Assembly: GCA_049115575.1 (NCBI GenBank)
Contig: JAGDZU010000001.1
Span: 434,001 to 498,000 of the forward strand
Origin: JAHEKB01 sp049115575
GTDB taxonomy: Bacteria > Bacteroidota > Bacteroidia > NS11-12g > UBA9320
DNA length: 64,000 bases
Direction of reading: 5' to 3'
Of the stretch, positions 35,011-44,048 are shown in pieces (positions within the stretch are counted from its first letter, which is position 1; every line of letters begins with the position of its first letter). A model generated the notes under the pieces. The model was given only the letters and a program-made list of their open reading frames with translations, was not told the origin of the DNA and ran no database searches. The translations under genes and the position numbers were made by a program.

Positions 35011-35543
35011 GCTAGCTTAAGCTTTCTGTTGAAAGCCCACTGTAAGCCAAAGTACAGTATAACTGAGAATGCAATTTGGCTAATAAGTGTGTTTTGCAAG
35101 AAGGGAAGGCCGGCTGCAAAGGAGGCCATTAATCCACCAATGTTCATAGGGTACATTCCAAAAAACAACCAAGCTCCAAAGTTCGTGAGAATGAAGAATA
35201 CAGCAGCAGACACCAAGCTCATCCCAAATACGCGCTTTAAATCGAGTTTCTGAGAGATTGCTATTCCTAAAAGAACTATGACTGCAAATGCCGCATAAAC
35301 CATAAAGAAGTTTGCAGAGAACAAATAGCTTCCATGTGCTGCAGAAACCTGAGTTAGAACCAAATCGCCAATAAACAGTGATAGGAGAGGTAAAGCGAAA
35401 GCTAAAAGCCTTCTTCCAAAAAATGCTCCTCCCATTAAAGCCATAGCTCCAATTGGACTAAAATTATTGATAGGAATCCAAATTCTGCTCACAGCAGTTA
35501 AGCTTAGGATGATAAATGCGATAAGTAAGTCCTTTTTCTTCAT
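35007..35543 (-). CDS. DUF6580-like integral membrane protein (ECF-type S-component-like)
   Basis: 178 residues starting MKKKDLLIAFIILSLTAVSR; the frame is open to a GTG/TTG-type start at 35573, but that adds a polar stretch unlike the family. Five to six membrane spans. The segment RIWIPINNFSPIGAMALMGGAFFGRR with FIGDLVL resembles the DUF6580/ECF S-component group of Bacteroidetes, suspected to bind vitamins such as cobalamin. No riboswitch is seen upstream, and no energising ATPase genes are near. Function inferred only. Confidence 0.72.
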   Translation of the reverse strand: MKKKDLLIAFIILSLTAVSRIWIPINNFSPIGAMALMGGAFFGRRLLAFALPLLSLFIGDLVLTQVSAAHGSYLFSANFFMVYAAFAVIVLLGIAISQKLDLKRVFGMSLVSAAVFFILTNFGAWLFFGMYPMNIGGLMASFAAGLPFLQNTLISQIAFSVILYFGLQWAFNRKLKLA

Positions 35544-35610
35544 GTTTTTATTATCTGTGGCAAATTTAGCCAAGTTTTAATCGCAGCAAAAAAGACATAT
35601 TGACAGCTTG

Positions 35611-35624
35611 TTAATATTTGTTAA
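35611..35624. promoter_or_regulatory. Operator-like site 1 (TTAATATTTGTTAA)
   Basis: Imperfect palindrome of the same form as the two sites before the HTH gene, lying between the divergent DUF6580-like and HTH genes. One arm mismatch. Confidence 0.4.
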
Positions 35625-35717
35625 GAAATGGATTGCAAAACACACGAAATCAAGTAGTTACTTGGATAACCTGAACTGTAATTGAGTGTGGCGAGCAAGG
35701 AAGGAGAGCTCGAATGT

Positions 35718-35731
35718 TTAACATTTGTTAA
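35718..35731. promoter_or_regulatory. Operator-like site 2 (TTAACATTTGTTAA)
   Basis: Perfect 6-2-6 inverted repeat, TTAACA-TT-TGTTAA, 37 bp upstream of the HTH gene start. Confidence 0.55.
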
Positions 35732-35749
35732 CTTAACTGATGTTAGGGA

Positions 35750-35765
35750 GTTTACATTTGTAAAC
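35750..35765 (+). promoter_or_regulatory. Operator-like site 3 overlapping -7 box (GTTTACATTTGTAAAC)
   Basis: Perfect 7-2-7 inverted repeat ending 3 nt before the HTH gene ATG. It contains TACATTTG (35753-35760), a consensus TAnnTTTG box, so repressor and RNA polymerase would compete for the same bases. Confidence 0.6.
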
Positions 35766-35768
35766 AAT

Positions 35769-36113
35769 ATGAGTGTAGACAAACGTTTTCTATCCTACAT
35801 TGATAAAGTAGCGAGCTCTAAAGCAGAATTTTCAAAAAGAACAGGCATTAGCGCTGTAATTCTTTCTCATATAAATTCTGGAAGGAATAAGGTCAGTTTA
35901 AAAGCGGTTAGTCAATTGCTCAAGGCATATCCACAAATAAGTGCAGATTACCTGCTCATGGGAAGTGGAAAGCCCTTTAAAGAGACTGAGGATGAATGGC
36001 TTAATAGCCTTCATGCCAGGTTAAACCAGTATAGAGATTCAAGAAAACTAGAGCACCAAAAGGAAATTGAGCAATTAAAGTCATTGCTAAATCAGATTCA
36101 AGCCAAAACTTAG
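35769..36113 (+). CDS. Small HTH transcriptional regulator (phage-repressor-like)
   Basis: 114 residues from MSVDKRFLSYIDKVA. The HTH is SSKAEFSKRTGISAVILSHINSGRNKVSLKAVSQLLKAYPQISADYLLMGSG; the ending ADYLLxGxG is typical of Bacteroidetes XRE/CI-type regulators that bind as dimers. The C-terminus (EWLNSLHARLNQYRDSRKLEHQKEIEQLKSLLNQI) is a coiled coil for dimerisation. The frame extends upstream to 35682, but that part consists of operator-like palindromes, so I place the start at 35769. It probably represses itself; other targets unknown. Confidence 0.82.
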   Translation: MSVDKRFLSYIDKVASSKAEFSKRTGISAVILSHINSGRNKVSLKAVSQLLKAYPQISADYLLMGSGKPFKETEDEWLNSLHARLNQYRDSRKLEHQKEIEQLKSLLNQIQAKT

Positions 36114-36157
36114 AGAAATTAAACCCTTCATTTATAATTTTATATTATTGCGCAAAC

Positions 36158-39100
36158 ATGAAATACATCGCATCCATTATTCTCATTAGCTTAGTTCAAT
36201 TCAGTTGGGCAGTTCAAGATCCAGCTTATATCAAAGTAAAGGCTGAATTAGACAAGCAGATAAATAAAGAGAACCATAATATTGAGTTTGAAATACTATC
36301 TCAAACTACAGGTAGTCAATCAGTTGAACATTATTATGGGATTCAGATTCTCCAAGGGAAACAAGTACATGGTGCTTATTTCAATATGAGTTTTAAAAAC
36401 AATGAACTTGTAAATATTCATCACAATCTGATTGTTAATCCTCTAGCTATTCTGAGTAAGGAGCCCGCGAGTATTGATCATAAAGGTGCTTTACAATCAT
36501 TAGTGGATGATGTTCCATTGGTTGCTAGTAAGTGGGTGAAAGTAAATGACTATGAATTCCACTACAATGACGAAAACTTGTCTTCTACCACAGTTAAAGT
36601 TAAGGCAAAATGGTATTTATTGAATAAAACACTAATTCCAATATATGAGGTCTCATTATATGAACTAAATCAAGATCATTGGTATGTAAGTAGAGTAAAC
36701 GCACTAAATGCAGAACTAATAGATAGAGATGATCTAATAGTATTGTGTCAATTTGATGGATATGATCATCCAAGTGATATAGCGCATCCTATTCCAGGTA
36801 TACACGCTCAACATCAAACACATAAAACACATGCTGAAGGAACCTACAAAGTATTTGCTAGACCTACAGAAAGTCCAAATCACGGCCCAAGATCATTGGT
36901 TGTAGATCCGCATGATTCAGTTGCTTCTCCTTTTGGGTGGCACGATGTAAATGGAGTTACAGGAGCCGAGTTTACTATAACTAGGGGTAATAATGCATAT
37001 GCCTTTGACAATTCAAATGGGCCAACCAATGGTCAAAGCCCAGATGGAGGTTCTAGTTTAATTTTTGATGATACCTTTAATATAAATCAGAGTGCGGTCT
37101 TGTTTAAAGATGCTTCTGTAACCAATTTATTCTACTGGAATAACCAAATGCATGATGTTTGGTATCAATACGGTTTTGATGAGCAAAGCGGAAATTTTCA
37201 AGCTAATAATTATGGTAATGGAGGCGCAGGAGGCGATGCCGTAAATGCTCAAGCTCAAGATGGTGCTGGAACAAATAATGCCAGCTTTGGTACGCCGGCA
37301 GATGGTGGTGCACCCACTATGAGAATGTTCATTTGGAATTCCAATGCATCCACTGGAGAATACTTTCAGGTAAACAGTCCTGCAAGCATAGCAGGTAAGT
37401 ATACATCAAGTGTCTCCACTTTTGCACCTGCTCTGAATATGACACCCATCACTGCTGATTTGGTGGAAGCAGTTCCACTAAATGCCTGTACAGGATTGTC
37501 AAATGCTGCATCCATTAACGGAAAAATAGCTTTTATAAAAAGAGGAGGTTGCACTTTTGTTGAAAAAGTAAGAAATGCACAAAATGCTGGAGCGTTGGCA
37601 GCAGTTCTATATGACAGTACAGCTAATGATCCAATCTCCTTAGGTGGTACAGCCAATGATATTACCATTCCAGTGGTTATGATTAGAAGAGCAGATGGCG
37701 AGGCTATTAGGCCTCTAATTGGTGCTGGCGTTAATGTTTCTTTATTTGATTCGGCCACAGCTGGGAACACTGTTTTCGACAGTGATTTTGATGCAGGGGT
37801 TATTTCACATGAATACGGACATGGTATATCCAATAGATTAACGGGTGGTCCTGCTAGTGCGGGCTGTCTACAAAATGCAGAGCAAATGGGAGAAGGTTGG
37901 AGTGATTTCTTTGGCCTAGTTATGACTCATGAACCTGGTGATGAAGGAACAGATATTAGAGGTATTGGAACTTATGTAACAAATCAAAGTGTTACAGGTG
38001 GTGGAATTAGACCTTATCCGTATTCTACTAATATGGGTATAAGTCTTTATACCTATGACGATATTAAAACGCTATCTCAGCCTCATGGAATTGGCAGTGT
38101 ATGGTGTGCTATGCTATGGGATCTCTATTGGGCCTTTATTGAGGAGTATGGCTATGATTCAGATATCTACAGAGGTACAGGTGGAAACAATATGGTAATG
38201 CAATTGGTGATGGACGGCCTTAAGTTACAACCTTGTGGGCCTGGATTCGAAGATGGCAGAGATGCAATACTTTTAGCAGATGAATTAAATTATAATGGTG
38301 ATAACCAAAAACTGATTTGGGAAGTGTTTGCCAGAAGAGGTTTGGGTTATAGCGCAGACCAAGGCAGCAGCGGGAGTAGATCTGATGGCACTGAAGCATT
38401 TGATATGCCGCCTTTCGAATTAATAGTTGAAAAGAGAGCAGCTTCAGAAGTAGTTAATGGAGACAATCTAGATTACAGTTTAGTAGCCAGAAACTTGTCG
38501 GGTGAGACTATCTTCAATATTGTATTGAAAGACACCTTACCACAAGGGCTATTCATTAACGACGTTGCTTGTGCTACAGATTTCAGCAATAGAATCATTA
38601 CTATTAATATAGACAGCCTGCAACACCAAGATAGCTTTGTATGTAGCTTTTCACCAGAAGTTAAATTTGAGCAGACAACATCAGTATTGGAATCCGATGA
38701 TATGGAAAACGGTATAGGTGATTGGGACGTTCAATCCGATCAAGGAGCTAACAACTGGAGGTTAACTCAAGCCAGAAAGAATAGTGGAAGCAATAGTTGG
38801 TATGTGCAAGATATAATAACCCAGAGCGATCAATCATTGATTCATGAATATGATATTTCAGGTACTGCGCCTGTTTTGAGTTTTTTCCATTTTTATAGAA
38901 CGGAAGCTACATGGGATGGAGGGGTTGTTGAAATTTGGAATGGAACTTCATGGCAAGATGCAGATTCATTATTCCTTTTGAATGGTTATAATTCAACCAT
39001 TCAAACTAACCAGGCAAGTGCAATATCAGACAGAAGAGCTTTTTCAGGTAATTCGTCTAAGTTCATTGAGAGTAAGGTAGATCTTTCACAATTTGTAAAT

Positions 39101-39535
39101 ACAACTATAAAGGTGAGATTTAGATTCGCTTCAGATGCCGCTGAAGGTGGTGATGGTTGGTATATAGATGATGTAGAAATTCAAGACGCGACACAGATAC
39201 AAAACTTCCTTACAGCAACCTATGACACTCAGAAAAGAGTTCGTACAAGTTCCAGAACATTTGTAACTGGTGAAGGAATTGAGTTGAGTATAGAAGACTT
39301 AAATATTTCAGAGCCAGTAATTTACCCTAATCCTGCATCAGAAGTATTATATGTGGCAGTTGAAGGTGAAAATGAATTCCAAGTGAATCTCATAGATTTA
39401 AATGGAAGAACAATTTTGAATATTGAAAGTAGATCTAATGCGGAATTGGATATAAGCTCTTTGAGTGCAGGTTCCTATATAGTAGAAGTAATCACTAATG
39501 AAGGTGCTTACAGAAAGAAAATAATGGTGGAATAA
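36158..39535 (+). CDS. Secreted M36 (fungalysin-like) metallopeptidase with PA domain and T9SS sorting domain
   Basis: 1125 residues. Signal peptide to about residue 19; propeptide; M36 catalytic domain with zinc site HEYGH (His551, Glu552, His555) in VISHEYGHGISNRLTGGP and the third-ligand Glu in MGEGWSDFF. A protease-associated (PA) insert lies before the zinc site (IAFIKRGGCTFVEKVRNAQNAGALAAVLYD). After it come a DUF11-like repeat (DNLDYSLVARNLSGETIF), a MAM/immune-inhibitor-like domain (DGGVVEIWNGTSWQDAD to DGWYIDDVEI) and the T9SS sorting domain (VIYPNPASEVLYVAV). An exported protein degrader; no gene partner is adjacent. Confidence 0.93.
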   Translation: MKYIASIILISLVQFSWAVQDPAYIKVKAELDKQINKENHNIEFEILSQTTGSQSVEHYYGIQILQGKQVHGAYFNMSFKNNELVNIHHNLIVNPLAILSKEPASIDHKGALQSLVDDVPLVASKWVKVNDYEFHYNDENLSSTTVKVKAKWYLLNKTLIPIYEVSLYELNQDHWYVSRVNALNAELIDRDDLIVLCQFDGYDHPSDIAHPIPGIHAQHQTHKTHAEGTYKVFARPTESPNHGPRSLVVDPHDSVASPFGWHDVNGVTGAEFTITRGNNAYAFDNSNGPTNGQSPDGGSSLIFDDTFNINQSAVLFKDASVTNLFYWNNQMHDVWYQYGFDEQSGNFQANNYGNGGAGGDAVNAQAQDGAGTNNASFGTPADGGAPTMRMFIWNSNASTGEYFQVNSPASIAGKYTSSVSTFAPALNMTPITADLVEAVPLNACTGLSNAASINGKIAFIKRGGCTFVEKVRNAQNAGALAAVLYDSTANDPISLGGTANDITIPVVMIRRADGEAIRPLIGAGVNVSLFDSATAGNTVFDSDFDAGVISHEYGHGISNRLTGGPASAGCLQNAEQMGEGWSDFFGLVMTHEPGDEGTDIRGIGTYVTNQSVTGGGIRPYPYSTNMGISLYTYDDIKTLSQPHGIGSVWCAMLWDLYWAFIEEYGYDSDIYRGTGGNNMVMQLVMDGLKLQPCGPGFEDGRDAILLADELNYNGDNQKLIWEVFARRGLGYSADQGSSGSRSDGTEAFDMPPFELIVEKRAASEVVNGDNLDYSLVARNLSGETIFNIVLKDTLPQGLFINDVACATDFSNRIITINIDSLQHQDSFVCSFSPEVKFEQTTSVLESDDMENGIGDWDVQSDQGANNWRLTQARKNSGSNSWYVQDIITQSDQSLIHEYDISGTAPVLSFFHFYRTEATWDGGVVEIWNGTSWQDADSLFLLNGYNSTIQTNQASAISDRRAFSGNSSKFIESKVDLSQFVNTTIKVRFRFASDAAEGGDGWYIDDVEIQDATQIQNFLTATYDTQKRVRTSSRTFVTGEGIELSIEDLNISEPVIYPNPASEVLYVAVEGENEFQVNLIDLNGRTILNIESRSNAELDISSLSAGSYIVEVITNEGAYRKKIMVE

Positions 39536-40126
39536 CTATCCCCTAGTATTGATCTCATCTCGGATCAATGCTGCTTTATCGTAGTCTTCAATTTGAATGG
39601 CTCGGTCTAGCTCTTTTTCCAGCTGTTCCATGCTCATGCCAGAAAAATCTGAATGTTGGGATTTTTCTTTAGGTTCTATCTCAGGCTGTCTGTCTGGCTC
39701 ATCAATTTCTGAAGATTCAAGTACTATTCCAGCATCTTCCATAATGTTGCTGTAGGTATAAATGGAGCACTTGCTTCTCAATGCCATGGCTATTGCATCT
39801 GAAGTTCGAGAATCGATTTCGATTTCTTTTCCGCCTTGTTCGCATATAAGCTTCGCATAGAACACTCCTTCTACCAACTTATAGATGATTACCTCTTTAA
39901 GCTCAATTGAAAAGCTTTCCAGCATGCTTTGCATAAGATCATGGGTGAGGGGTCTGTGAGGTTTAATCTCCTCTATTACCAGTGCGATAGATTGTGCCTC
40001 GTAGCTTCCAATAACAACAGGCAGTTTAAGATCACCATCTGTTTCGCCTAAGATTAGTGTGTAACTGTTCTTTTGAGAATGTCCGGTTGTTAAACCTACT
40101 ATGTGAAGCTCTATTTTGTCGGCCAT
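39536..40126 (-). CDS. Bifunctional nuclease (DUF151) family protein with UvrB/UvrC motif
   Basis: 196 residues. The N-terminal two thirds match the DUF151/bifunctional nuclease domain: LILGETDGDLKLPVVIGSYEAQSIALVIEEIKPHRPLTHDLM and IDSRTSDAIAMALRSKCSIYT. A charged linker leads to a UvrB/UvrC-type helical hairpin (MEQLEKELDRAIQIEDYDKAALIRDEI). This two-domain form is usual in Bacteroidetes. Nuclease activity is described for plant relatives only. It ends back-to-back with the M36 gene (no gap) and follows etfA by 2 bp, so it is co-transcribed with the etf genes. Confidence 0.9.
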   Translation of the reverse strand: MADKIELHIVGLTTGHSQKNSYTLILGETDGDLKLPVVIGSYEAQSIALVIEEIKPHRPLTHDLMQSMLESFSIELKEVIIYKLVEGVFYAKLICEQGGKEIEIDSRTSDAIAMALRSKCSIYTYSNIMEDAGIVLESSEIDEPDRQPEIEPKEKSQHSDFSGMSMEQLEKELDRAIQIEDYDKAALIRDEINTRG

Positions 40127-40128
40127 GC

Positions 40129-41088
40129 TTATGCCATTATCTCTTTTGCTCTTTTTATCAATTTTGGAACCACTTCAAAGGCGTCTCCAACTATACCGTA
40201 ATCAGCTGCTTTAAAGAAAGGAGCTTCGGGGTCTGTGTTAATAACACAAATCACTTTGCTAGATCCAACTCCTGCCAAATGTTGAATTGCCCCTGATATG
40301 CCAATGGCAATATATAAATTAGGCTTAATAGCAAGGCCAGTCTGACCAACATGTTCTCCATGAGGTCTCCAGTCCATATCTGCTACGGGTTTAGAGCAAG
40401 CAGTAGCAGCTCCTATTATCCCAGCCAATTCTTCTATCATGCCCCAGTTTTCAGGACCTTTGAGTCCTCGTCCTCCAGAAACTACAAGCTCGGCTTCTGT
40501 TAATGGGATTTTTCCAGATACCTTTTGAACATCAATTATTTCAGCGTTAACATCAGATGTGCTTATGCCAGTGCTAAATGATTCCACAGTAGCGCTAGCA
40601 TCTGCCTGATCTATTTGATATGAATTTGGAATAAGACTTAATATGGTTTTCTCCTTGCTAGAAGCCACATCGGCAATGGCTTTGTTTGAAAAGCAGGATT
40701 TCTTTACACTAATCCCATTGCTAGTATCTGCCATAGAAACCACCCCTGTGATTAAAGCAGCGCTAGTCTTTACTGCCAACATTGGGGCAAGTGCTTTACC
40801 GCTATATGTTTGAGAAAACACCAATGTATTGACTCCCTTTTGCTCACATACTTCTTGTATGGCTTTGGCGTAGCTATTTGGATTGAATGAGCGTAATGCA
40901 TCTGATTCTATCTGTACATTGCTATCTGCTCCGTAATTTCCTAAATCAACAGAGGAGTCTCCATTGATACTGATTGCTATACAGTCTGTACCTAATTGAG
41001 AGGCCAGTGCTTTGGCATAGCTAATAGCTTCAAAGCTCGATTTTTTATAAGCGCCGTTATCGCTTTCTGCAAATACTGCTACTGACAT
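40129..41088 (-). CDS. etfA: Electron transfer flavoprotein alpha subunit
   Basis: 319 residues. EtfA binds FAD and passes electrons from acyl-CoA dehydrogenases to the quinone pool. FAD-domain landmarks in the C-terminal half: VVSGGRGLKGPENWGMIEELA, HGEHVGQTGLAIKPNLYIAIGISGAIQHLAGVGSSKVICVINTDPEAPFF and YGIVGD. The N-terminal half is the etfB-like Rossmann part. One base separates it from etfB upstream; the nuclease gene follows. Confidence 0.96.
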   Translation of the reverse strand: MSVAVFAESDNGAYKKSSFEAISYAKALASQLGTDCIAISINGDSSVDLGNYGADSNVQIESDALRSFNPNSYAKAIQEVCEQKGVNTLVFSQTYSGKALAPMLAVKTSAALITGVVSMADTSNGISVKKSCFSNKAIADVASSKEKTILSLIPNSYQIDQADASATVESFSTGISTSDVNAEIIDVQKVSGKIPLTEAELVVSGGRGLKGPENWGMIEELAGIIGAATACSKPVADMDWRPHGEHVGQTGLAIKPNLYIAIGISGAIQHLAGVGSSKVICVINTDPEAPFFKAADYGIVGDAFEVVPKLIKRAKEIMA

Positions 41089-41089
41089 T

Positions 41090-41827
41090 TTAAAATAGTT
41101 TCTTTTGATTGTGTAATAAATCTATGAGCTCTTCCGCATTGTCGGCGTCAATCATTTGTACTCCCGATTTGGCCTCAGGTAGCTCATAGCTGTTAAAGCT
41201 GGTGTCCTGTGATGCACCTTGTGAGGACACAACGTTTAATGGTTTTGTTCTGGCTTGCATAATTCCTCTCATATTAGGGATTCGCGCTTCGCATAAATCC
41301 TTTTGAGCACTAATTACGCAAGGCAGACTAGCCTTTAACTCTTCTTTGCCTCCATCTATATCTCTTTTAGCAATAACTGTACTTCCGTCTATGCTAAAGT
41401 CGGAGACCACATTCATTAGGGGAACATCTAAAACTGCAGCAATGGCGGCAGCTACTTGTCCTCCATTATAATCTATAGATTCTCTTCCTGTGAGTATTAA
41501 ATCATACTCACCATCTTTTGCTATATGACTAATCTCTTGTGCCACAAACATGCCGTCATGGGCAACAGAATCAACACGTATGGCTTCTTGAGCTCCAATG
41601 GCCAGCGCTTTTCTAATAACGGGTTCACTGCTGGCAAGACCAACATGAATAACCGTTACTGATCCGCCATTGGCTTCAGTAAGCTCTAGAGCTTTAGTCA
41701 GTGCTAATTCATCGTAAGGATTAATAATAAACTGAACACCATCTGTATTAAAAGAGGTGTTGTTATCTGTGAAAGTAATCTTGGTAGTGGTGTCAGGCAC
41801 CACGCTCATGCAAACTAAAATCTTCAT
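41090..41827 (-). CDS. etfB: Electron transfer flavoprotein beta subunit
   Basis: 245 residues. Seen: MKILVCMSVVPDTTTKI, FIINPYDELALTKALEL, DLILTGRESIDYNGGQVAAAIA (nucleotide-binding signature) and the recognition loop SLPCVISAQKDLCEARIPNMRGIMQAR. It pairs with EtfA as the soluble electron carrier for fatty-acid beta-oxidation, fitting the acyl-CoA ligase found elsewhere in the window. First gene of the etfB-etfA-nuclease operon; a TACTTTTG box lies 28 nt upstream. Confidence 0.96.
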   Translation of the reverse strand: MKILVCMSVVPDTTTKITFTDNNTSFNTDGVQFIINPYDELALTKALELTEANGGSVTVIHVGLASSEPVIRKALAIGAQEAIRVDSVAHDGMFVAQEISHIAKDGEYDLILTGRESIDYNGGQVAAAIAAVLDVPLMNVVSDFSIDGSTVIAKRDIDGGKEELKASLPCVISAQKDLCEARIPNMRGIMQARTKPLNVVSSQGASQDTSFNSYELPEAKSGVQMIDADNAEELIDLLHNQKKLF

Positions 41828-41855
41828 TCAAAAATTTTGTCTTAAAATTGAGGTG

Positions 41856-41863
41856 CAAAAGTA
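41856..41863 (-). promoter_or_regulatory. -7 box TACTTTTG for etfBA
   Basis: TAnnTTTG on the minus strand, with a TTG 23 bp further upstream; the etfB ATG is 28 nt downstream. Confidence 0.5.
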
Positions 41864-41882
41864 TCATTTAATAGCATAGGAA

Positions 41883-42206
41883 TTGGCAAATAATTCAAGA
41901 ATAGAACAGATAAAAGAGTTTCTTAAAAAGACCCCTGAAGATGCATTCTTGAACTACGCCCTTGCTATGGAATATGTTTCTTTGGGGGAAGAGCAGAAAG
42001 TGCAACAAATACTTGAGAAGCTTTTAAAAGATGATCCCAAGTATTTTGCCACATATTATCATTTAGCCAAGCTATACGAGAGGCAAGAGGACAAGCCCCA
42101 AGCTATAGCAACTTATGAGGCTGGAATTAATATGTGTAAGCAATTGGGTGAACAACACGCCTTACGAGAATTACAAACCGCCTACGACGAACTAATGTAT
42201 GATTGA
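41883..42206 (+). CDS. Small tetratricopeptide repeat protein
   Basis: 107 residues, about two and a half TPR units (PEDAFLNYALAMEYVSLGEEQKVQQILEKLLKDDPKYFATYYHLAKLYERQEDKPQAIATYEAGI). No signal peptide: a cytoplasmic scaffold protein. Start is the TTG at 41883, the only start candidate before the first repeat. The thioesterase gene starts inside its last codons (8-bp overlap), so they are co-translated. Divergent from etfB. Confidence 0.85.
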   Translation: MANNSRIEQIKEFLKKTPEDAFLNYALAMEYVSLGEEQKVQQILEKLLKDDPKYFATYYHLAKLYERQEDKPQAIATYEAGINMCKQLGEQHALRELQTAYDELMYD

Positions 42207-42645
42207 AAATAAATTTGAATTAAGAAATCCGGATTACGTAGAAACCATCAAGGAGAAACTAAAAGGGCAACACTTTATGCATTTGATAGGTTTTGATTTA
42301 AGCAAAATTGAATTGGGCAAGGTAGAAGGTGAAATGCCGTTAGAACAAAAGCATTTACAACAATTTGGATTTGTTCATGGCGGGCTAACCACAACCATTA
42401 TGGATATTACTATGGGTTTCTCGGCCTACAGTTTATTATCTAAGAATCAAGGGGTGGTAACAGCAAATTTGTCGGTGGACTTCTTGAATCCAGGATATGG
42501 AGATAGCATTATAGCCAAAGCTGAAGTAGAAAAGGCCGGTTCCAAATTGATCTTTTGTACAGCCAAGGTCTATACCGTTAAAGACGGTATTACAACTCAT
42601 ATAGCATCTGCAAGAGGTGTTATGGCAGTTGTTGAAAAAAATTGA
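42199..42645 (+). CDS. PaaI-like hotdog-fold thioesterase
   Basis: 148 residues with one hotdog domain. The family core is GFVHGGLTTTIMDITMGFSAYSL (the HGG catalytic helix region) and ANLSVDFLNPGYGDSIIAKAEVEKAGSKLIFCTAKVYT. It should hydrolyse acyl-CoA or aryl-CoA thioesters; the substrate is not predictable. It overlaps the TPR gene and is followed by the trk genes after 62 bp. Confidence 0.88.
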   Translation: MIENKFELRNPDYVETIKEKLKGQHFMHLIGFDLSKIELGKVEGEMPLEQKHLQQFGFVHGGLTTTIMDITMGFSAYSLLSKNQGVVTANLSVDFLNPGYGDSIIAKAEVEKAGSKLIFCTAKVYTVKDGITTHIASARGVMAVVEKN

Positions 42646-42692
42646 ATTTCGCTGCTTTTTAGATAAAAGCTTTCAAATGATACAACAAGCTC

Positions 42693-42700
42693 TAATTTTG
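42693..42700 (+). promoter_or_regulatory. -7 box TAATTTTG for trkA
   Basis: TAnnTTTG match ending 7 nt before the trkA ATG; a near-leaderless mRNA is expected. Confidence 0.5.
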
Positions 42701-42707
42701 CTTCTAA

Positions 42708-44048
42708 ATGAAGATTGTTATTGCAGGAGCTGGTGAAGTAGGATATCATTTGGCCAAACTATTGACCAAAGAATCTCACAGCATAGTTCTTATAGACACC
42801 AATTCGAAAATCCTCAAACGAGCAGAAACAGAAATGGACCTACTTGCCATTAATGGCAGCGCCTATTCTGTGACTGTTCTGGACAAGATTGGCATGGACG
42901 ATACAGATCTTCTTATTTCTGTTACTTCTTCAGAAACAGTGAATTTAACCGTAGCCACTCTTGGCAAGCAATTAGGCGCAAAGAGAACGGTAGCACGTGT
43001 GAATAATGCGGAGTTTGTGAAGCTTAAGGATAGACTGAATTTCCAAAATATGGGAATTGATATGATTATTTCACCAGAGGAATTAGCTTCCAAAGAAATA
43101 TTCAGATTGCTGAGAAGATCGGCCTTTACAGATGCATTCGACTTTGAATTTGGCAAGCTCACACTACTTGGAATGTATCTTCAGGAAAGCTCGCCATTAC
43201 TGGGTACAAAGGTAGAAGAGCTCGAAAAAGGAGAAGGTAAATTGCTTTATACTGCTATTGCCATACACAGAAATCATTCTACCATTATTCCAAAAAATGA
43301 GGATGTCTTTCAACTCAATGATCATGTTTTCTTTTTGTGCATGCCAGATGGGGTAGATGACGTCAGGAATCTTTTTGGAAGCAAACGCTATGAGATTAAG
43401 AATGTAATGATTATGGGTGGCGGTAATGTTGGATTTAATGCAGCCAAGAAATTAAGCCGAAGAAAGAATGTCAAAATCATTGAATCAGATAACGATCGCT
43501 GTTTTGAGTTGGCAGACAAATTACCTGACGTATTGGTAATCAATGATGATGGCCATGATGTTAACTTATTAGAAGAAGAGAATATTGAAAAAATGGACGC
43601 CTTTATTGCGGTAACAGGGAATTCTGAAACCAATATAATGAGCTGTCTAGTGGCAAAGAACCATGGTGTGAAAAAGACTATTGCCATGGTTGAGAACATG
43701 GATTATATCAACCTGTCACAAAATATTGGAATAGATACACTAATAAATAAGAAGGTTATTGCCGCCAATAACATATTCCGTTATGTAAGGCAAGCACATG
43801 TGGTGAACATAGCGGGTATACATGGCGTAGATGCTGAAGTTTTAGAAGTGTTGGCACCAGAAGGCTCAAAAGTGACTAGAAGAACTATTGGCGATTTAAA
43901 ATTTCCAGAAGACTCCATGATTGGAGGAATAATTAGAGATGATAAGTCCTGGATATCCAGAGATGATTTCCAAATAGAGGGAGGAGATAAAGTGGTGATT
44001 TTTGCTTTGCCTGCAGCTATTAAAAAAACCTTGGAGTTTTTTAAATAA
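42708..44048 (+). CDS. trkA: Trk potassium uptake regulatory subunit TrkA
   Basis: 446 residues built as two RCK_N-RCK_C units. NAD-binding Rossmann motifs open each half: MKIVIAGAGEVGYHLAKLL and KNVMIMGGGNVGFNAAKKL. RCK_C parts end each half (TAIAIHRNHSTIIPKNEDVF; IIRDDKSWISRDDFQIEGGDKVVIFAL). It gates the TrkH channel in response to nucleotides, at the inner face of the membrane. trkH follows with no gap. Confidence 0.95.
   Translation: MKIVIAGAGEVGYHLAKLLTKESHSIVLIDTNSKILKRAETEMDLLAINGSAYSVTVLDKIGMDDTDLLISVTSSETVNLTVATLGKQLGAKRTVARVNNAEFVKLKDRLNFQNMGIDMIISPEELASKEIFRLLRRSAFTDAFDFEFGKLTLLGMYLQESSPLLGTKVEELEKGEGKLLYTAIAIHRNHSTIIPKNEDVFQLNDHVFFLCMPDGVDDVRNLFGSKRYEIKNVMIMGGGNVGFNAAKKLSRRKNVKIIESDNDRCFELADKLPDVLVINDDGHDVNLLEEENIEKMDAFIAVTGNSETNIMSCLVAKNHGVKKTIAMVENMDYINLSQNIGIDTLINKKVIAANNIFRYVRQAHVVNIAGIHGVDAEVLEVLAPEGSKVTRRTIGDLKFPEDSMIGGIIRDDKSWISRDDFQIEGGDKVVIFALPAAIKKTLEFFK

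Noticed and set aside
35682..35768. Upstream start of the HTH gene
   Set aside because: The added 29 residues are encoded by operator-like palindromes and a promoter box; the HTH family starts near MSVDKRFL.
37366..37833. Long open frame opposite the M36 peptidase gene
   Set aside because: Lies wholly inside a gene with clear domains; its translation has no recognisable motif and follows from codon bias of the sense strand.
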